DNA from: Fasciola hepatica
Lineage: Eukaryota; Platyhelminthes; Trematoda; Plagiorchiida; Fasciolidae
DNA: 64,000 nucleotides
Direction: 5' to 3'
Assembly (NCBI GenBank): GCA_948099385.1
Contig: CANUEZ040000116.1
Span: 14,357,501-14,421,500, forward strand
Part shown: piece after piece, positions 1-12,789 of the stretch
Layout of the letters: the number at the start of each line of letters is the position of its first letter
How positions within the stretch are numbered: the first letter of the stretch is position 1
Made by a program: the position numbers and the translations under genes
Notes under the pieces: generated by a model
The model's input: the letters and a program-made list of their open reading frames with translations, nothing else
Databases searched by the model: none
Told to the model about the DNA's origin: nothing

Positions 1-1019
1 TGGTCAGTTCACCAGCTGTGGTCGAGGACGGCAAACAGTAAAAAAGGAGAAAAACATCGAGTGTAAAAATGAGGATTTTTCATGTGGGGGCAAACGTGCT
101 GGTATTCGGCAGGGGCATACGGATTCCGGTTGGAATGGGGTCTCAACTTACCATGAGCATATGCGCAGAGAAGTGAAGCCTAGTTACTAAGGAATGGTAA
201 TCCGTGTGGTAAGGCTTCAGTGTACGAGAAAGGCGCAAAAAAGCAGGGTGGGACGGCTGGGTTCTAGCCTGAGCCAGGAATTAAGTGAGAGCGAGCACCC
301 ATCGCTAAAGGACGGAGCGGTTTTATTTATATATATATGCAAATTGTGTTGTAAAATGGCACAATCTAGTTAGGAAGAGGGACAAAAGTGAGTCAGCATT
401 GTAGCAGACAGATCACCTCTGACTATTGCCATCACTGTTAGTGTGTGGGCTCGAAAAGAACAAAGCGGTGAAGTTGTGGATGGTAAGCCATAAGGGTGCG
501 ATGATTAAGTTTCTCATTCCGTCAACCAGTACAAATGGGGTTTAGCCCATAGCTGTGAACCGTAGGCATATCAATACCGGGGTGTCGTCGGAGAAGAGGC
601 CGCATGATATAACTGTTCCAACTGTGTATCCACTACTACGCTGGACATCAGCAAGCTGGTTAAGGGTTTTGCAGGGAGCCCGAAAAGGTTGAAACCGAGG
701 AAGGCGGGGTAGGGAAGCATATGTGGCGCCCGGGCACCAGGCATAACAGTGAGTCAGAGCCAGGTGACGTCACTGGATTGGCGTTGTTCTAACAGAGCTT
801 TGATCTGGTCTTATTGCCGTAGAAATATATGCATGCAAATTGTGGTGTAAAATGGTATGATCTGATAAGGAGGGAGAAGGAAAGATAGTGGAGAATACCA
901 AAGGTATATATATCTGTGTACATGGGTGTGATTATCAGACGGGTCATGAGAAAGGGGTCGGAAGCGAAAGACTGTGGCTGATAGTGGTCTAATAATCAAG
1001 ACAGTCTTCATATGCTTCT
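1..1019. other. Intergenic, no gene recognised; imperfect 50-bp repeat pair
   Basis: No convincing coding region is seen. A segment of about 45-50 bases at 335-382 recurs imperfectly at 830-877. Both copies follow an AT-rich stretch and share the cores GCAAATTGTG and GTAAAATGG. The spacing is about 495 bases in direct orientation. This may be remnants of one short repeat family or an old local duplication. Nothing else in the stretch is explained. Confidence 0.45.
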
Positions 1020-1039
1020 TCTATGTCAACTTTATTGCG

Positions 1040-1565
1040 GGTCATGCTGATTACAGAAGATGCGTCTAGGATTCTGCCTAAAGTTACTGTAAATTGTTTT
1101 AGTGAGTGACACGATTGCAGTGAGTCAGGAAGCTTATTCCAGAGGCTGGGGTGGATAACCTAGAAGTATCTGGATATCATTGACAGCCTAGATTGGGGGG
1201 TTGTAATAGTGAATTTTCTCTGACGGAGGGAGCAAGGAGTCTCACTAGAGAAACCAAGCGGGTTATCAGATAAGTGGACTCTTGAGTGCAGGAGGTTGAA
1301 CAGAAATGGGAGATTGATCTTGATACGACGTAACCATAGAGGTTGAAGACGGAGTAGTTCACACCTGGCTCTGTAGTTAAAATTGGAGTAGGTGCCAAGT
1401 TAAGTTTTGGTGGAGGAGCGTTGCACCTTCTTTATATTGACTCGGTCGGCCTTTCGCATCATGGTAAAGACCAGGGGGCAGTATTCTAACAGCGACCTGG
1501 CGTATCTTGAATATCGGGAGCTTGCTTTCCCGAGCACTGTACTTTCTAAGGACGTGTGCTATCAT
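1040..1565 (-). pseudogene. RT C-terminal region (element 1)
   Basis: Downstream of the catalytic domain the minus strand reads CELLRLQPLWLRRIKINLPF and later WNKLPDSLQS. These match the conserved tail of non-LTR ORF2 proteins, where a Leu-rich segment is followed by a W-N-x-L-P box. One stop separates the two blocks. The element's 3' end should lie just below 1040. No poly-A or clear microsatellite tail is seen there. Confidence 0.65.
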
Positions 1566-3066
1566 CCCTCAGGCCTTGTCAATTTGGGCCAACGCTTGTT
1601 CATGAAAGTTAAAGGGACATGAATAAGCTGGCCCAGATTTCTTACCACGTGGGTAGTGGGAATCAGTAGACCATTTGTGAGGGAGCCAGGCGGAACGTGG
1701 CATTTGTAAGACAGAAGAGAGCTCTTGGCTGCCGAAAACTTCATCAGCCATTGGACACAACATTCGTCAAGGGACTTCAAGTCTGACAGAATATCACTGA
1801 CAGCTGGGTGCAGGGCGTTTGCCTCAAAAAAATGGACTAGTTTTATGTCGTCAGCAAAGGGAAATGTCATGCCGTGATGCACTACTTGGAAGACTTCATT
1901 TATGTACATCAGAAATAAGACAGGACCTGGAATGCGACCACGTAAGATCCCGCTAGTAATTCGTTCGGACAGTGAAAATGTCCCGTTGACGATGACGGTG
2001 TGAGAACATTTAAAGAGGTAAGATAATAGCCAAGACAGAAGGGGGTTAGCGACTCCGTGGGATTTAATTTTTGGCAGTGGGCGAGAGTGAGATACACGGT
2101 CAAACGCTTTAGTCGTGTCGAGAAAGATGACGATGATTGACTTGTTGTGGTCTGCTTTAGAGGTGATTAAACTGGAGAAGTCCATCGGACACTTGAGGCA
2201 CGAACGGAACTTTAAGAACCGATGCTGAGCTGGGTTGATAAGGTTTCAAGAATTCAGGAAATTTGCAAGCTGGTTCTTTACTATCCTTTTCATGAGCCCG
2301 GAAACGATCAAAGTGCGGTTTATGGGGCGATAGTTCCCCGGATCATGCGAAGGCCCATTTTTGTGTCGTAGAATTATACAGGACGCTTTCACTGGGCCGG
2401 GTAGGTTCCAGATGACATGGATAATGTAAAGAGGTTCAGCAATAAGAGCACTAGGTCAGGTCCCCCAAGTCGAAGTGGGACAAGTGGAAGGTCATCAGAC
2501 CTTGGATGATAGGAGGGTTTAGTGTTGGCTAGGAACTTCCTAATGTTGGCCGTGGTAAATGTTATGGTTGATATCGCGTCCCGTGTGAGCATCGGATAGC
2601 AGAATGTAGGAGGGTTAGTGTCCGTAATACAAGCTGAGGCGAAATAGCGGTTGAAAACCCCAGCCATATCCCCCGGCAAGTCAAGTTGGGTGCCATTTTG
2701 GGTAAGGAATGGGGTATTGTTTTCATTGCCGTGCGAGTTGTGAGATTTTAGCAGTCTCGGAAGAAGCTTCACACTATGCGGTTGTTGTAATGCAGTCTTT
2801 TCTTCCTTTTTCAGTTTATTCTCGGTTGCTGCACAGAGATTACGGGACAGTGGGCTTATTTCGAGTGTCAGAGAGAAATCTCGATTTCTGAGGAATGAGT
2901 TCTGGAGCTTACAAGTCTTTTGTCGAAGTCTGTCAACTTCGGTAGTCCTGGCTCTAATATGTCCAACGGTTGAGATAAGGCAATTTATGGAAAAAAAGCA
3001 GCTCGACATAGAACACATCAGCTGATTTTTGCGGATCGGATGTGAGGAAGAAGTCAGACTAGTCAA
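1562..3066 (-). pseudogene. Reverse transcriptase fragments (element 1)
   Basis: Two open blocks cover most of an RT. Block 3066-2389 holds the linker before the palm (FNRYFASACITDTNPP). A frame change near 2395 follows, and the next frame reads NYRPINRTLIV and INPAQHRFLK, typical of RT motifs 1-2. Block 2185-1562 has motif A (LDTTKAFDRVSHSR), motif B altered to SGILRGRIPGP where family members have a QGSVLGP-like box, and an intact catalytic FADDIKLV. At least one stop and one frameshift interrupt it. It is a non-LTR RT by these motifs; the clade is inferred to be CR1-like. Confidence 0.8.
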
Positions 3067-3139
3067 TGCCCCGGAGAGAGGTAGACAACTGGGCCCAGTT
3101 AGTCAGTCTATAGGTGTTTGGTTTCGGATTTCGGCAACT

Positions 3140-3613
3140 TCAGGTAGGCATGATTCTTGCGTAACGGTGAAGTGACAAGACCATTTTGTGGTCACTACCG
3201 GGAAGGTTTTCTGTGATGAAGACGTTCAACTCACGGAGGCCATGAGTGAACACCAAGTCGGGGATATTGTCGTGCCTTGTGGGAGTAGAGACATACTGTG
3301 TCCATCCTGCAGTGTGGGAGTCCGGAAGGAAGTCGGGTAGATGAGAGAGGGCAGCCGTTGTTTTCCAACAAATACCCGGAGTGTTAAAGTCTCCTGCTAC
3401 GATCTTCGGACCTAAAGATAGAGTACAGATGTATTCGAAGGCCCTAATGATATGCGGAAAATCAGAGTGGATAAAAGTAGGTGCTTGGTGGAGGCACCCA
3501 ATATGCAACACGTTTCCAGGAATAAGGAAGGAGAGCAAATGAGTTTCTGGAAAACAGTCAGGCACCGGGTGGTAGAGGAGGATGGCAGTATCAGCTAATC
3601 GGGGCATTGCCAA
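3140..3613 (-). pseudogene. APE-type endonuclease domain, C-terminal half (element 1)
   Basis: A 157-codon open stretch carries the second half of an apurinic-like endonuclease, the enzyme that nicks target DNA for target-primed reverse transcription. Visible motifs are VAGDFNTPGICW (the GDFN box that binds metal and orients catalysis), PDLVFTHG, and GSDHKMV near the C-terminus (the catalytic SDH triad). The N-terminal part with the expected TET motif is not found in frame. The catalytic residues of this half are intact, yet the domain is cut off from RT by a frame change. Confidence 0.75.
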
Positions 3614-3759
3614 ATGGAAAGATCAGCAGGGGAATCGCGGATTAAAGCGAAGCAAATATGGTGGTGGTGATTAGATAACAAAAGTGGCTGCAGAAGACGA
3701 AAAGTTTGGAACGGCGAGTTCTAATATGGGAATCGGCCATGAGTGTGGGTGGGACTAAT

Positions 3760-4560
3760 GTTCAATGGCATTGAGCATGAGAAGGGAGAAGGAAAGAGGG
3801 TTTGACAGAAAGGTAGGCAGTGAGGCATGAGAATGCTAACAATGAGCTCCATGAGGGTTTTACCAAGTGAAGAGAGACTAGAAGCTGACAACGACTACTT
3901 GGGTGGGAAGAGAAATATTGGTGGTCGTCGGCAGGGTGAAGTTGGTGGGACGAAAGTGAAGAGCAATGAGAGGTGTCGGTAAGAGTCAACAGGAGCAGCG
4001 GCAGAACTGGTGGGTGTGCATACTAAGGGGAAACAACAAAGGGGGAAGTGATAGGAGCGATGACAAGAGTGACGAGCAGGTGTATCCTGGCGTAACAAAG
4101 ATGGTAAGAGCATACTACCTGTAGCCGACAGCATGGAATGCCTTAGGAAGAGGGGGGTTAGAGCGTGCCATCCGCAACCGGAGCCAGTGGGTAGGGCCGA
4201 CAGTGCGCTGGACACCCAAACTGAAAAGCTCTTTATGAGTGAACACGGGGGGCGTGACTAGTTGCGCCCGAACTCCGTTGCAGAAGGTCTGCAAGCCCGA
4301 TGTGAACAGTCCAAAGCGGTGGATCTGACCACAGCCCGCACCTTTGGGAATGGCACCAATGTTCACTGTTGGTCATGAATGTGGGACGTAGTTCAACTAT
4401 GAATGTATACGATCCGCGATTGGACGGCCTGGTCACGAGGAGTCTCAGGGGGCGGAGCCGGTGGTGGGGAAATGAACGTACAACAGCATCATCCAGGCGC
4501 ATTTATAGTGGGAGTGACCTTCACGATGCTAAGGCATTTGGCCAACGTTCATAATGAAAA
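3760..4560 (-). other. Ser/Pro-rich segment related to 25.5-26.1 kb
   Basis: Minus-strand frames here resemble plus-strand frames at 25.5-25.9 kb. For example, HSQRCGLWSDPP here corresponds to HSQKCGARSDLR there, and FGCPAHCRPYPLAPVAD corresponds to AGCPAQGQPHPLSPVAD. The segment lies directly 5' of the endonuclease block of element 1, so it is probably the 5' or ORF1 part of that family. No fold or function can be assigned, and stops are frequent. A run of 11 C residues lies at 4617-4627, just beyond its 5' edge. Confidence 0.45.
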
Positions 4561-4869
4561 GCACATAAGGGCAGGACAAGAGAAAGAAAAGCAGACAGAG
4601 AAAGGCAGTCGGGGTGCCCCCCCCCCCACCGTGGAACAACAGTTAACTGGGGCAAATAAAAACCAGTGAAGGTCGAAGCATGAGAGTGTCCGAAACTACA
4701 TGAGAAAGGAGAAGCAAGGTGTGGGAAAATAATGGTATTCCAGTTTTGTTTGCTCACTACGGGAATGACCACGTCCAGTCAAGCTCTGAGAATTCAGTCA
4801 GATCGATGAAGCTTTCCATCTCTGGTTGCGTCCCCGTTTGGAGGGAGCAGGGTCTGCGAAGGAGTTGGC

Positions 4870-5850
4870 CTTAGAGGTCGATGCCTCTTTCGCATGCTAT
4901 ATCCCTAGCTACGCACACATTCGCTGAACGAAGTGCACGGATAGCGTTGAGATATGTAATGAGTGCCGATAGAAATTGGGACTTGGTCTGAAAAGCTAGA
5001 ATGGCGATGGACAACCTATTCCAGAAATTGGGGTGGACAAGAAAGAAAAAATATGACCCTGTGCTCGATTTAGACATACTAGAAGGGATAGTGAAAGGCG
5101 CGCGCAGAAGTGAGTGAGGGGTTCACAAGAGGTGCCTAATGGCTTGGAGGCAAAACACCGGTTATGGATTAGGTGATGCAAGGAGACTTAGTTTGGTCTG
5201 AAGCGGCGGAGCCAGAACGGGTTGAGATTCAGATGTTGGCATCTTCTGTAGTTTGAAGACGCGAACCAACGAAGCAATTGTTCAAAAAAACGCTTTTGTA
5301 TGCTTTTCATCACAGCTTCATCAAATTTTGTCATGTAAGAAAAGATTACCAGACAATATCCGAGCGAAAGCCTGATGTGGGATTTGGAGGTGTTGGTGAT
5401 ACTGTACCGGAGACGAAAGAATCGGGAGAGAAGGGCCACACCTTTTCTAGCCTTGGCCTCCGGTGTGGCGACGTGTTCGGGGAAGTTGAGGGAGCCATAA
5501 TGGTTTAGGCCCAAATCATTGGTGGTGAGTCAACCGGCTTTTGGCTACCCACCAAGGACAATGGATTCAGGGGGCAGTCGGAAATTATAGGTTAGGACCT
5601 CGCATTTATCAGTGGAAAAATTCATCCTACAGGAGTGCCACCAGCGGTTAAGAGCACGGAGGTCCGCGGAAGTGTTCTATAAAGTAGGGGTAGCATTGTT
5701 AGAATTGAAAGAGCGGACTATTTTTATACCATTTGCAAGCATGAAAGGCGTGCTACGGTGTACTGAATCTCGTGCGTCATTACTGTACATTAGGAATAGA
5801 TGGGACCCAGTACATTGTCCCGTATAACGCGCCTTGTAAAAGGTCTCGGG
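4870..5850 (-). pseudogene. Non-LTR RT fragment 2 (active site destroyed)
   Basis: The minus strand shows an RT motif-B-like box (RVIRDNVLGP) near 5820 and a catalytic box decayed to LANGIKIV (5714-5747), where FADDIKIV is expected, so both aspartates are lost. NFSTDKCEVLTYNF follows. The open frame 5514-5188 covers thumb and connection-like sequence (LSLGYCLVIFSYMTKFDEA, NYRRCQHLNLNPFWLRRF). Weaker tail matches continue to about 4870. It is a 5'-truncated, inactive copy of the same broad family as element 1, and several stops are present. Confidence 0.65.
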
Positions 5851-5899
5851 TTAGATGCACGTCCGTCGGTGAGGACCACTCTGAGAACGATGAACGGGG

Positions 5900-7680
5900 A
5901 TTTTGTGGATGGCTTCTTATTCAAAGATGAGTGGACCACTGGAGTGCTCAATGATTTTCTTACGGAAATCGGTGGCCTCGTAGGCGCGGTGGGCGAAAAC
6001 AACCAAAGGAGACGTAAAGCAAGATGTCCGTGAAAGCGTGTTCTCCAGAAAAGACAATGGAGAGGGCGAGTTCGACCTCGCAGACCAGGCACGAATCAAG
6101 GTTGACTGATTATACCACCTAGTCCCTGATGTTGACTTACGTAGGATTTACCTCATTTACCTCTCACGTATTCTTCGAAGAACCCGAAGCCCCAAGCAAC
6201 CTTGAAATAACGTTGGCATAAAACGTGATATGATTCTCAAAGCGTACAGTGCAGTTAATTTGTTGAAGCTGCAAATTGGCCCATGCCTTGAAACTGTTGG
6301 TGAAAGTGGTGGAACTTTGACGGTTTGTAGAAATATAACTACTCTTGGAACTTCTTTTAATATTATCCTATCCTAGTTTGTGTTGATACAGTTTTTGGTC
6401 TCAGCATAGTCGTTGGGTGGTTACATCAAGAGCAGAACTCCCTGACTTCAAGCAGTGTTTTAATACTTTGACTCTTCTTCGGGAGTTGTCTTTCTTTCTT
6501 TGGCCGCGTATTTCACTCTCAGCTATGAATTCTTTTGTTCTCTATGCTTTCCAAACACTGTACGCATCCCGGCCGCGCTAATGCTTCGTCCTCCATTTAT
6601 CGACAGAAAACTGGTCATCATCAGATGAAACTCCGAAAAGCGGACTCTCAAGAAACTCTGTAAATGTGAGAGCCACTAACCAGCAGTAGCTCGGCCCATG
6701 GATAGAGGCGTGCACGCTCAATTCATGGCCTGATAGATTGGATTGAATCCGTGCCCTTATTTACCATTTCGACACCGACCACATCGTGAAAGTATTTGAC
6801 GGGCGGTGCTACGTACAATTGCGGAAATCCTCCCCCATATTTATCACGTACCCGCACTGTCCCGACCATGCCATTAAGTATTGTCCGTCCTGGAACGTAA
6901 TGCAGCACGCATCACCTGCTACACTTGAACACCCGCTTATATACACGCATGCATACCTCGCTCATGTGTGCCATGGAATCATTTTGACTTGACCCCATGG
7001 TACCTCGGCGGCCGTGCCTGGCAGTGGCGCTTGCTCAACTCTGATTCCCGTTGCTCATCGTTGGGGTCGTACATTTGTGGTTTATATATAATTTTTATGC
7101 GCATAATTTGTTAAGCTAGTGCTATGGAATATGCGGATCAATCTTATCCTGACCTTGGGGTTTAGCAAGTTGGGTACGCTTTACCCACAGTCGGAACGAC
7201 GTCACTGAAGGGGTACGGGCAAAAGTAAAGGAGCTAGGTTCATGAATGATGGACTTTGGTGACCAAGAAGGGAAGGGTGCAGCCTCGTTTATAGCATTTC
7301 AGTAAAGGAACGTTGGGCCTGCCGGGGGAACTCTCCAGTTTAGTATAGGTCCAACCTTGCCTTAGAACCCTCTACTGATGTTGCGGGTACAAACCTAATC
7401 CGCAGTACCTTCCTTGGGTTGATAATGGGACGCGCAAAAATACAACCTTTCGCCCTCTTCAGTGCTCTCAGTTTGATAACCTCAAGATCGCGTTCCGTTA
7501 AAAAAACTTATTTACAATACTGACAACTACTACGATGGGGTGGGTAGTCCTGTAATTCTTTTGAGGGCCCCGTTAGTTCCTCTCTAGTTTTCTACGTTTT
7601 ACAAAGAACGGTTTTAGCGCCACTTATTTCCCCAGCGCTTTTCGTCCCTAAGTCGCAGTAGCATTCTAGCAGAGTATGGT
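5900..7680. other. No gene recognised
   Basis: Only short open frames occur (60-100 codons) and none shows a family motif. The stretch is AT-rich with scattered Ts and A-rich blocks. It may hold unrecognised repeat remnants between two dead retrotransposons. I see no RNA gene, clear tandem repeat or splice-flanked exon. Confidence 0.4.
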
Positions 7681-7689
7681 TTAAGTTTC

Positions 7690-8580
7690 CCAAGAACAGT
7701 GGTGTTCTGCAGAAGATCCAGGGCCCGCCCCTGGAGGCAGCGTCCTAGGCATGGATTAAATGGTGTCATGTAGAAAGGCGGCAACATGAAAGCTTCCCTA
7801 GGGCCACTTTACCCTCTGCTGCGGTAGCCAGATGAAGCGGAGATGGCTGATAGTATTTTTTCGCCTGGGCTCCAAAGTAGGTGATGCCTGCGATCTTCTT
7901 TATTTGTTGTAGGTCCTGCTGGCCTGGGTTTTTTGGTCCCCCGCTGACGACCCGGGTGGGATGTCTGGAGGTTTGAGACGTGATCCCTATTCAGGTCCTT
8001 TTAAATTGAAGCGGTTTCAACATCATCCGCCAGCATCAGGACATCCGCAGGCAGGTAGGCCGGGTTTTGTGCACCCTCAAACAGACGGATGGCGCAGATT
8101 AAAACGTGAGGTGGCCGAGGATCGACCTCTGTAGGATCCCGCTGATAAGAGTGTCTCTCCTGAAATGCCCCTATCCACCCTTGAGTATTGCGTCCGGTTT
8201 TTGGGTTATTCTTGGGTCCATTTTCGCACCCGGAAGGCCATACTCAGTACTTTCGTTTTGCGTGATAGTAGCTTGTGGTTCACAGAGCCAAGGGCCTTTT
8301 AGAAGTCCAGAAAGCAGACCCTGACTCGTTCACCCCTGTCTTACCCGGCTAGTTGGATATGCGCGATCGGTTTTTGCCAAATTCGTGTTGTCCTCGGGGA
8401 GTTACTTTTTTGAGCTGGATGATTGACCTTGCGGTCCCTAATCATTCCTGCCATTATTTTTAGAAGCACAGGTGGCAGACTGATCGGTCGACAGGTCCGT
8501 ATCTCGTCCTTCAACCCCGTTTCTTGTGTATTGGGCCAACTTTGGCCGTTAACTAGTCCTCAGCTAAATGCTTGCTCTCC
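7690..8580 (-). pseudogene. Non-LTR RT fragment 4
   Basis: Minus-strand frames show, in order, RPISLPPVLLKIMAGMI (8510-8430, RT motif 1/2), a motif-A equivalent VCFLDF then stop then KALGSVNHKLL (8330-8272), motif B decayed to SGILQRSILGHL (8150-8109), and the catalytic box LADDV (8040-8014). Each block lies in its expected order and at about the expected spacing, although frames change between them. Both catalytic aspartates survive but the ORF does not. Together with the endonuclease upstream this is one old CR1-like element. Confidence 0.65.
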
Positions 8581-9376
8581 TAGTGTTCAACCCAGCAAAA
8601 TGGGCAACTATCACTTGGGCAATGGGGCGTAGAACCGCAGCACAACCGCCGTCTGTACTGGCTGCATGGTGTACCTCGAGACCTCTCTGGGCCTTTTATA
8701 CTTCATCAACAGAAACGAGGATTGGTGGCATTACCTGCGGCCTAGCTGGGCGCTCGTATAAGGGGTTAAGCCATTGCCTTGCTGGAGCAGTCTCAAAGAG
8801 TTCTGGCGGTATCCTAGCCTTAATGCCGTTGTCGAGTACCGGGTTACTATCCCTGTCCTCAAAGCAACCAACGGCTACGGGCAAGTTTGTTTTTGATGGA
8901 ACATATTAGTAGTAGACTTTTGGGCACCGTATGAAATTTCCAGCTAACGTGATCCCATAAAATAACTTTCACTGCCTCAAGACTGTGATAGACACCTCGG
9001 GAGCCATTTTGAGACTTAGGTATCTCCTGTGGCTCCCTGTCTGCTGATATTGACACCACACCATGAGTTTCCGGCTCTGGGCATTGGTTGCTCTTCTGGT
9101 CCTCCACGGAGCCCCCTCCCCTGCGGATTATGGGAGCTGGCGCAAAACTCTATGTGAAAAACTAGGATTTTTCCCTAATGCCGTCCATTCTTCCTCCAAA
9201 CTTCTATACTGGGTTCTCGTGTCAGCCCTTGAGCTGCAATGACCAGGCCGTGCACATCAAAATTTGTAATGCCTGTAAGTTTGTGGGGTACACAACCCTT
9301 CACAACCAGGTAGTTGCGGCAGATCATTCCAAGGTGGCACTTCCCCAAGGGCGGTCATAACTGTAGGTCCTCAATA

Positions 9377-9664
9377 TCACTGGTGTATCTTGTGAGTACG
9401 AGATTCAGCTACACGGGAGTCTGCCCTTCCGTCAAACTGGCTGATCGCAGGACTTGCTGGACGAACTTCTCTTCCAACACGAAATCTGGCAGCCTGAAAG
9501 AGTAACAGTCGCCGGCCGCCCCACAGATTCACCCAGTCTATCTCGGTGCCCTTGAAGTCCCCGAGAGTTTTTGGTTCAACTGCTCCAGCCAGCGCATAGT
9601 GAGAACAGCTCAGCAAGTCTAGGTCCTCTGGCACGGTGGCAAAGAAGCTTCGGTGCACATACAA
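9377..9664 (-). pseudogene. Endonuclease remnant (element 4)
   Basis: A 95-codon minus-strand frame contains LGDFKGTEIDWVNLWGG, a recognisable version of the GDFN-x-P-x-IDW endonuclease box in which the asparagine is replaced by lysine. It lies about 1 kb upstream of the RT fragment at 8580-7690 on the same strand, as expected for an EN-RT ORF2. The region further upstream (9665-10600) holds minus-strand frames with no motif I can name; it may be the element's ORF1 or EN N-terminus. Confidence is limited because only one motif anchors the call. Confidence 0.5.
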
Positions 9665-11199
9665 AAATACTTATTTCGGCTTGCTGTTGCAGCAAGCTAC
9701 CGAATATCAACGTTATAATTGGTGTTGTGGCAATTTCCTCGACTATCTGCTGGGTTGTGTCTGAGATTATTATATGGCACTCCCACCACCCCTCCATTCC
9801 CCCTATCAGCACGCCGGATCCAGTGGCGGGAAGGGGAGAAGACTCTCATTTAGCCCCAAACCTCTGGCCAGGTTTCGGTGGCTGCTACGTATCAAACTTC
9901 GGAGCCCTCTGCTGCCAGTTAGTGTCACTTTCTCCGAAGGCTGCTTGCACTGGTGTAAACTACAGCCGGGTTTTCAGCCCTTGTTGGGCAACAACCATCA
10001 GCTGGTAGGAGTGCCACCCGGAACCTTGTTCCGAAAGTCCCGAATTTGGTGACCAGGGACGAGATTTAGTTTTGTCTTCCACCCGACCCACCTGAGCAGT
10101 CATAAAGGGACTTTCCAGTGTTTACAGCAACCTCTAAGGATAGGGGTGCTATGCCAATCTGAAGAGAGGGTTTCGCATTTGCCATTGCTAGTACGGATTT
10201 GAAGGCATTTCCGAAGGTTGGCTTTGTTCCTGTTGGCTGGCCCTCGCCAACTGGACGAGCTATCCGGCTCCATTACGGACGTCCCTTGGACGGAGGACCA
10301 AACCAGTTCCGCTGAAGCTACGAAAGAATCCCTCTTCTGTTGAGCACTGGCCCAGAGGTTTGTTGGGCACCTTACATATCCTCACTCACCCAGTCCGAGG
10401 CCTCTGTTTAGTAGAGATTGCCCAGGAAGGCCCGCTTCCACCCGTAGATTTCAGACTAGGTGCCAAACGTCCCTGTACCTGATTCTGAATGCCTGACAGA
10501 GAGGTTCAGTGTGAAGTCCAGCCAATCGAGCCCAATGGTTCCGAATAATGGTATAGTTTTGTAGCTCAGGTTGGTGGAGCGACTTCGCCGGACGTAGAGA
10601 ACAGTTCCGAGACAGTTCATAACAAAGTCAATTGCAAATAGCTACGGCACTGCCTGCATTACGTTAAGCAATTTCACAATAGCCATACTTCAGAAGTGTT
10701 CCTTCTTTGCTATTAAGTTCAAAAATGAACAAAAAATCAAGAAGTGCATCTGAACAACAACAAAATGTTCGAAAAGGAGGATAATATCGCCGAATACAGT
10801 CACTACAAATTTGAAACTTGGCTACCCAAGCTCGAGAATAAGGTGGGGGTCCAATTTGTGGTAAGTATTTGGTGCGATAAGACAAATGATCAGAATCCCG
10901 GTGCATGTGATTTATATAAATGAAACAATGTTGTTCGTAATATAAATGGTAATCAAAGAATCAGAGTTTCTCGAACTCCTTTACTCTGGCCTCCGAAATG
11001 CAACCCGGATTTTTCTCGCACACCTTTAGGTATGGTGGGCCTCATGCGTCCGTTCACCCTTCGATTCCCCACTACCTAAAACTTATCGGTACCAGTGGCA
11101 GTCTCTGGCTGGGCAAGCGGCCCACTTTTCAGTGGTCCCTCCCGGTTCGGAGGATATCAAAGCTAGGCCCCCACTTGAGTATAGTTGGCTGTCGAACTC

Positions 11200-12200
11200 A
11201 TATCACGAGCATCCGGGTCACCTTCAATGAAACAAGTCTTTTTAACGTCACAGAGCATTAGTCCTTCACTAGCCCGCACTGTTATCGTTCGCACCACGCC
11301 AGAGTCTGAGGGTAGAGTGCTCTTGAAAACCGCGAATGGAAATGGGTTACGAGTTGAAGCCTCTGAAACTAGTGGCACCTCATCACCCGATCTTAAAATG
11401 CATTCTTAAGTTACCCATTTATTCCGCTGTCGTGGGAGTGGAAGATATTCCCTGGTTCACCTCTTCCGAAGCACAGATGCAAGTTAGTTGGCTTGTCCCC
11501 AATGAAGATCATTCTATCTTCCAAGAAATTCGTCGGAATATCCCGCGAACTGATCTGAGGATAAACGGTTCGTTGGGTGTGAGCACTATCTGATCACGAC
11601 AGTCCGAGGTGGCAGGTACTGGTGATGATCGGCCTACTATCCGCGCACATTCCGTAAGAAAAGTCAGTTATACCTCTTGACGGATTGGAAAAATTTTTCT
11701 CATAACGGAAAGCACCACCTTCTCCCATATGCCACCACCTTGACTAGCACAGGGAGGATTGAAATGCCACTGCACCTCTTTTTGCAACAATCCATCAGCA
11801 TTCTTATCACTAGGCCCTTTTCCTATTAGTTTTATCTCTCCCCTTCGAGCTCTCACATGGTTTCTACCATCATCACCAAAAACCTCTCTACAAAAAATGC
11901 AGTAGTGTCATAATGAATAAGCCTGTGTTCAGAGAATAAGAAACTTCAATATGTACCGTACGCCTCTGGAGGCATGCGACGAGGCATCCAAGTCGCCTCC
12001 CTATTCCGCAACTATTTTTCACCAAAAAATGGACCAAAATAGTCTACTCCGACATACAAAAAGGGAAATTAGACTTTTGAACTCTAATGGCAGGAACAGG
12101 AGTGGTCGTGTGTTTGCCTTCTATTGCCAAGTGCTTTCAACTTCTCCAAATACCTCTGAGTACACAGCTCATGGAATCCGCGTACTGTACAGTCCAAACC
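11200..12200 (-). pseudogene. BEL/Pao integrase, C-terminal part
   Basis: The minus strand reads GCLVACLQRRTVHIEVSYSL (about 12000-11940), the start of a retroviral-type integrase core. Next, in another frame, is VQWHFNPPCASQGGGIWEKV (within 11856-11668), a hallmark of BEL/Pao integrases, which end their core with W-x-F-N-P-P-x-A/C-x-x-x-G-G-x-W-E. Then come RTREYLPLPRQRNKW-like sequence and a C-terminal block (GDEVPLVSEASTRNPFPFAV, 11378-11163) typical of the family. Several frameshifts and stops are present. It would insert element cDNA if intact; this copy is dead. Confidence 0.8.
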
Positions 12201-12789
12201 ATTTGCAAAGTGCTTAGATTACTTCAGATGATCCAGCGTGTCCTTTCGTAGTATGGCACCATCAGGTTTATGCTTCCGTGGTCAGGTAAGCCTTTGGAAG
12301 CATAACAGGATATATACAACCAAAGCTTTGTTGAATTACTTCGCTCGTCCTCCAACACCAATCAATCCACTTAGTAAAGCTGTATCGACTTCTTACAGCA
12401 TCTTGTTCACTGGAAACATTTTAGCACATAGGTTGTACTTTTTATCTCGTAACCATTCCCATTCTTTTCCACGAACCTCGGTTTGCACAATGAGAATAAC
12501 ACTTTCTTCCATTTAAACAAAGTTAGATACAATGAAAAGCCAAGTATTCAATCCCAGGTTCATGCTGAAGCCCCTCACGGCTTCAATATATGTTTAAAAG
12601 CGAACTGGCTGCACCACCGATCTCAAAAAGAGGAAGCCAGCTGGAGTACATAGCCAGCAGAGGGTCCGCCTATGTGGTCTGCAACACTATGCAAATCGTA
12701 CCTGAGTGCTACCTGAACCCTAAGCGCTGTGGTGTGCAATGACCTTAGAACTGGTCGGCCCAGTGGATTTATCGTTCATCAAGAAGTGA

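Larger units (their letters stand above)
1020..4560 (-). mobile_element. Decayed non-LTR retrotransposon 1 (EN + RT)
   Basis: Read on the minus strand, the order is a Ser/Pro-rich segment (4560-3760), APE-like endonuclease (3613-3140), RT (3066-1562), then the RT C-terminal region (1565-1040). This is the domain order of CR1/Jockey-type non-LTR elements. Frame changes and stops separate the blocks, so the copy is dead. It is closest in style to the element at 34.4-39.1 kb, sharing motifs such as TKAFDRV and FADDIKLV. The 5' boundary is uncertain because it rests only on the Ser/Pro-rich tract also seen at 25.5 kb. Confidence 0.8.

Noticed and set aside
3895..4215. Ser/Pro-rich minus-strand frame considered as a mucin-like host gene
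   Set aside because: It is related to 25.5-26 kb and sits directly 5' of an endonuclease relic, so it is better explained as retroelement sequence.
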